DNA of 64,000 nt from Sporopachydermia quercuum (Eukaryota > Ascomycota > Sporopachydermiomycetes > Sporopachydermiales > Sporopachydermiaceae): positions 186,001 to 250,000 of the forward strand of contig BCGN01000008.1 of the NCBI GenBank assembly GCA_001599295.1. The letters run 5' to 3'. A program made the position numbers and the translations under genes. Within the stretch, counting starts at the first letter, position 1. The number at the start of each line of letters is the position of its first letter. The notes under the pieces were generated by a model. The model saw only the letters and a list, made by a program, of their open reading frames with translations. It ran no database searches and had not been told where the DNA came from. This document shows positions 63,384 through 64,000 of this stretch, in pieces.

Positions 63384-64000
63384 ATTGCTTGGATTATAGG
63401 CACATTTTGATCTTCTTCTCACCTAAAAGAATTTCTGTTACTAAGGTTGTCGATTGTTTCGTTGATATCTAACACTCTTGCCTTTCATTCAGTTCAATCC
63501 ACCATCTACTTAATTTTAAGTGAATTTATTGTATTTAGAAAGTTCTTACTCAAATCACCTTTTCCTTTGAAATTTAATACTAATAAATCCTTGAATCTAT
63601 CCATACTCTCTCTGTACAGTGAGCCTGGCGAGTTAGTCATTTCACTACGAATGTAAATCATTGTCCTATAAAGTAACTTGCTCAGTCAGGCAAATGAGAG
63701 GTGTATGAATGATACAACCAAGATCTGTCTTGCCTACACTGAATTTATCAAGGCTATTACAAAAAGGGAGCCAATGATTAATTAGTGTATTTGTCATGTG
63801 AACTTAAAATATAGTTTTGAAAATCTGAGCTAAAATTGCTAGAAGAAGAATAAAAGTGAAACTTTATTCGAGATGGCTGTAGGGAAGGTATCCTATCTTT
63901 GGTATATAGATTTAAGGACCAGGAAATTTGATAATGAGTTCTTCCTGAATAACAATTTGATCAAAATAAATGTGCACTAAGTTTGATGGTGCAGTCAATC
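63384..64000. other. PIB2 upstream region
   Basis: About 0.6 kb at the right edge. A 44-codon minus frame at 63506-63640 (MTNSPGSLYRESMDRFKDLL...) reads protein-like and could be an upstream ORF or an alternative exon of PIB2, but I found no join in phase with good splice signals. No other gene seen. Confidence 0.4.

Overview
This window is nuclear DNA from a budding yeast (Saccharomycotina). It is AT-rich, holds about 22 closely packed protein-coding genes that are mostly single-copy housekeeping genes, and carries short introns with yeast-type signals (GTATGT or GTAAGT donors, TACTAAC or CTAAC branch sites a few bases before the AG). CTG codons fall at conserved leucines in UBC9 (residues 4 and 9), so the CTG-Ser code of the Candida clade does not apply. 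Ten genes have one or two introns each, which is intron-rich for a budding yeast. I cannot name the genus. Single N bases at 40388 and 56981 suggest a draft assembly. I see no transposon, virus-like element, tRNA, rRNA or CRISPR array.

Layout, left to right: the 5' part of MNL1/HTM1 (ER mannosidase, cut by the left edge, minus); TOM22 and the converging CPT1/EPT1-type phosphotransferase; an ATG14-like autophagy gene; AAT1; a 2.7 kb promoter region with a phased heat-shock element before an HSP42-like small heat-shock gene; SHY1 (two introns) and DAM1; PRP22 diverging from SKI2 (one intron); a small intron-containing membrane-protein gene; SYO1, UBC9 and PEX19; VAC14, whose first exon is only 4 nt; PRE1 (two introns) diverging from PRI1; EGH1; SQT1 and RIB5; SLM1/2; BET3 (two introns), ETT1, MET1, a YKR070W-like HAD phosphatase and TMC1; and PIB2.

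Several neighbour sets match S. cerevisiae gene order as I know it: TOM22-CPT1, SHY1-DAM1, SYO1-UBC9-PEX19, PRI1-EGH1 and BET3-MET1-YKR070W, the last interleaved here with ETT1-TMC1. The genes do not form one pathway. Small themes recur: mRNA processing and decay (PRP22, SKI2), ribosome assembly (SYO1, SQT1), phosphoinositide or TORC signalling at the vacuole and plasma membrane (VAC14, SLM1/2, PIB2, ATG14), and mitochondrial import or assembly (TOM22, SHY1).

I found no convincing new multi-gene system. The points most worth checking are a prenylation-type CaaX tail on the steryl-glucosidase EGH1, a PEX19 CaaX box carried on a separate last exon, the phased heat-shock array, an ATG14 whose N-terminal CxxC pairs are about 235 residues apart, a recurring CCGGAAAT promoter motif, and the unidentified small membrane protein. 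All exon joins were made by eye from splice signals and remembered family sequences; no database search was run.
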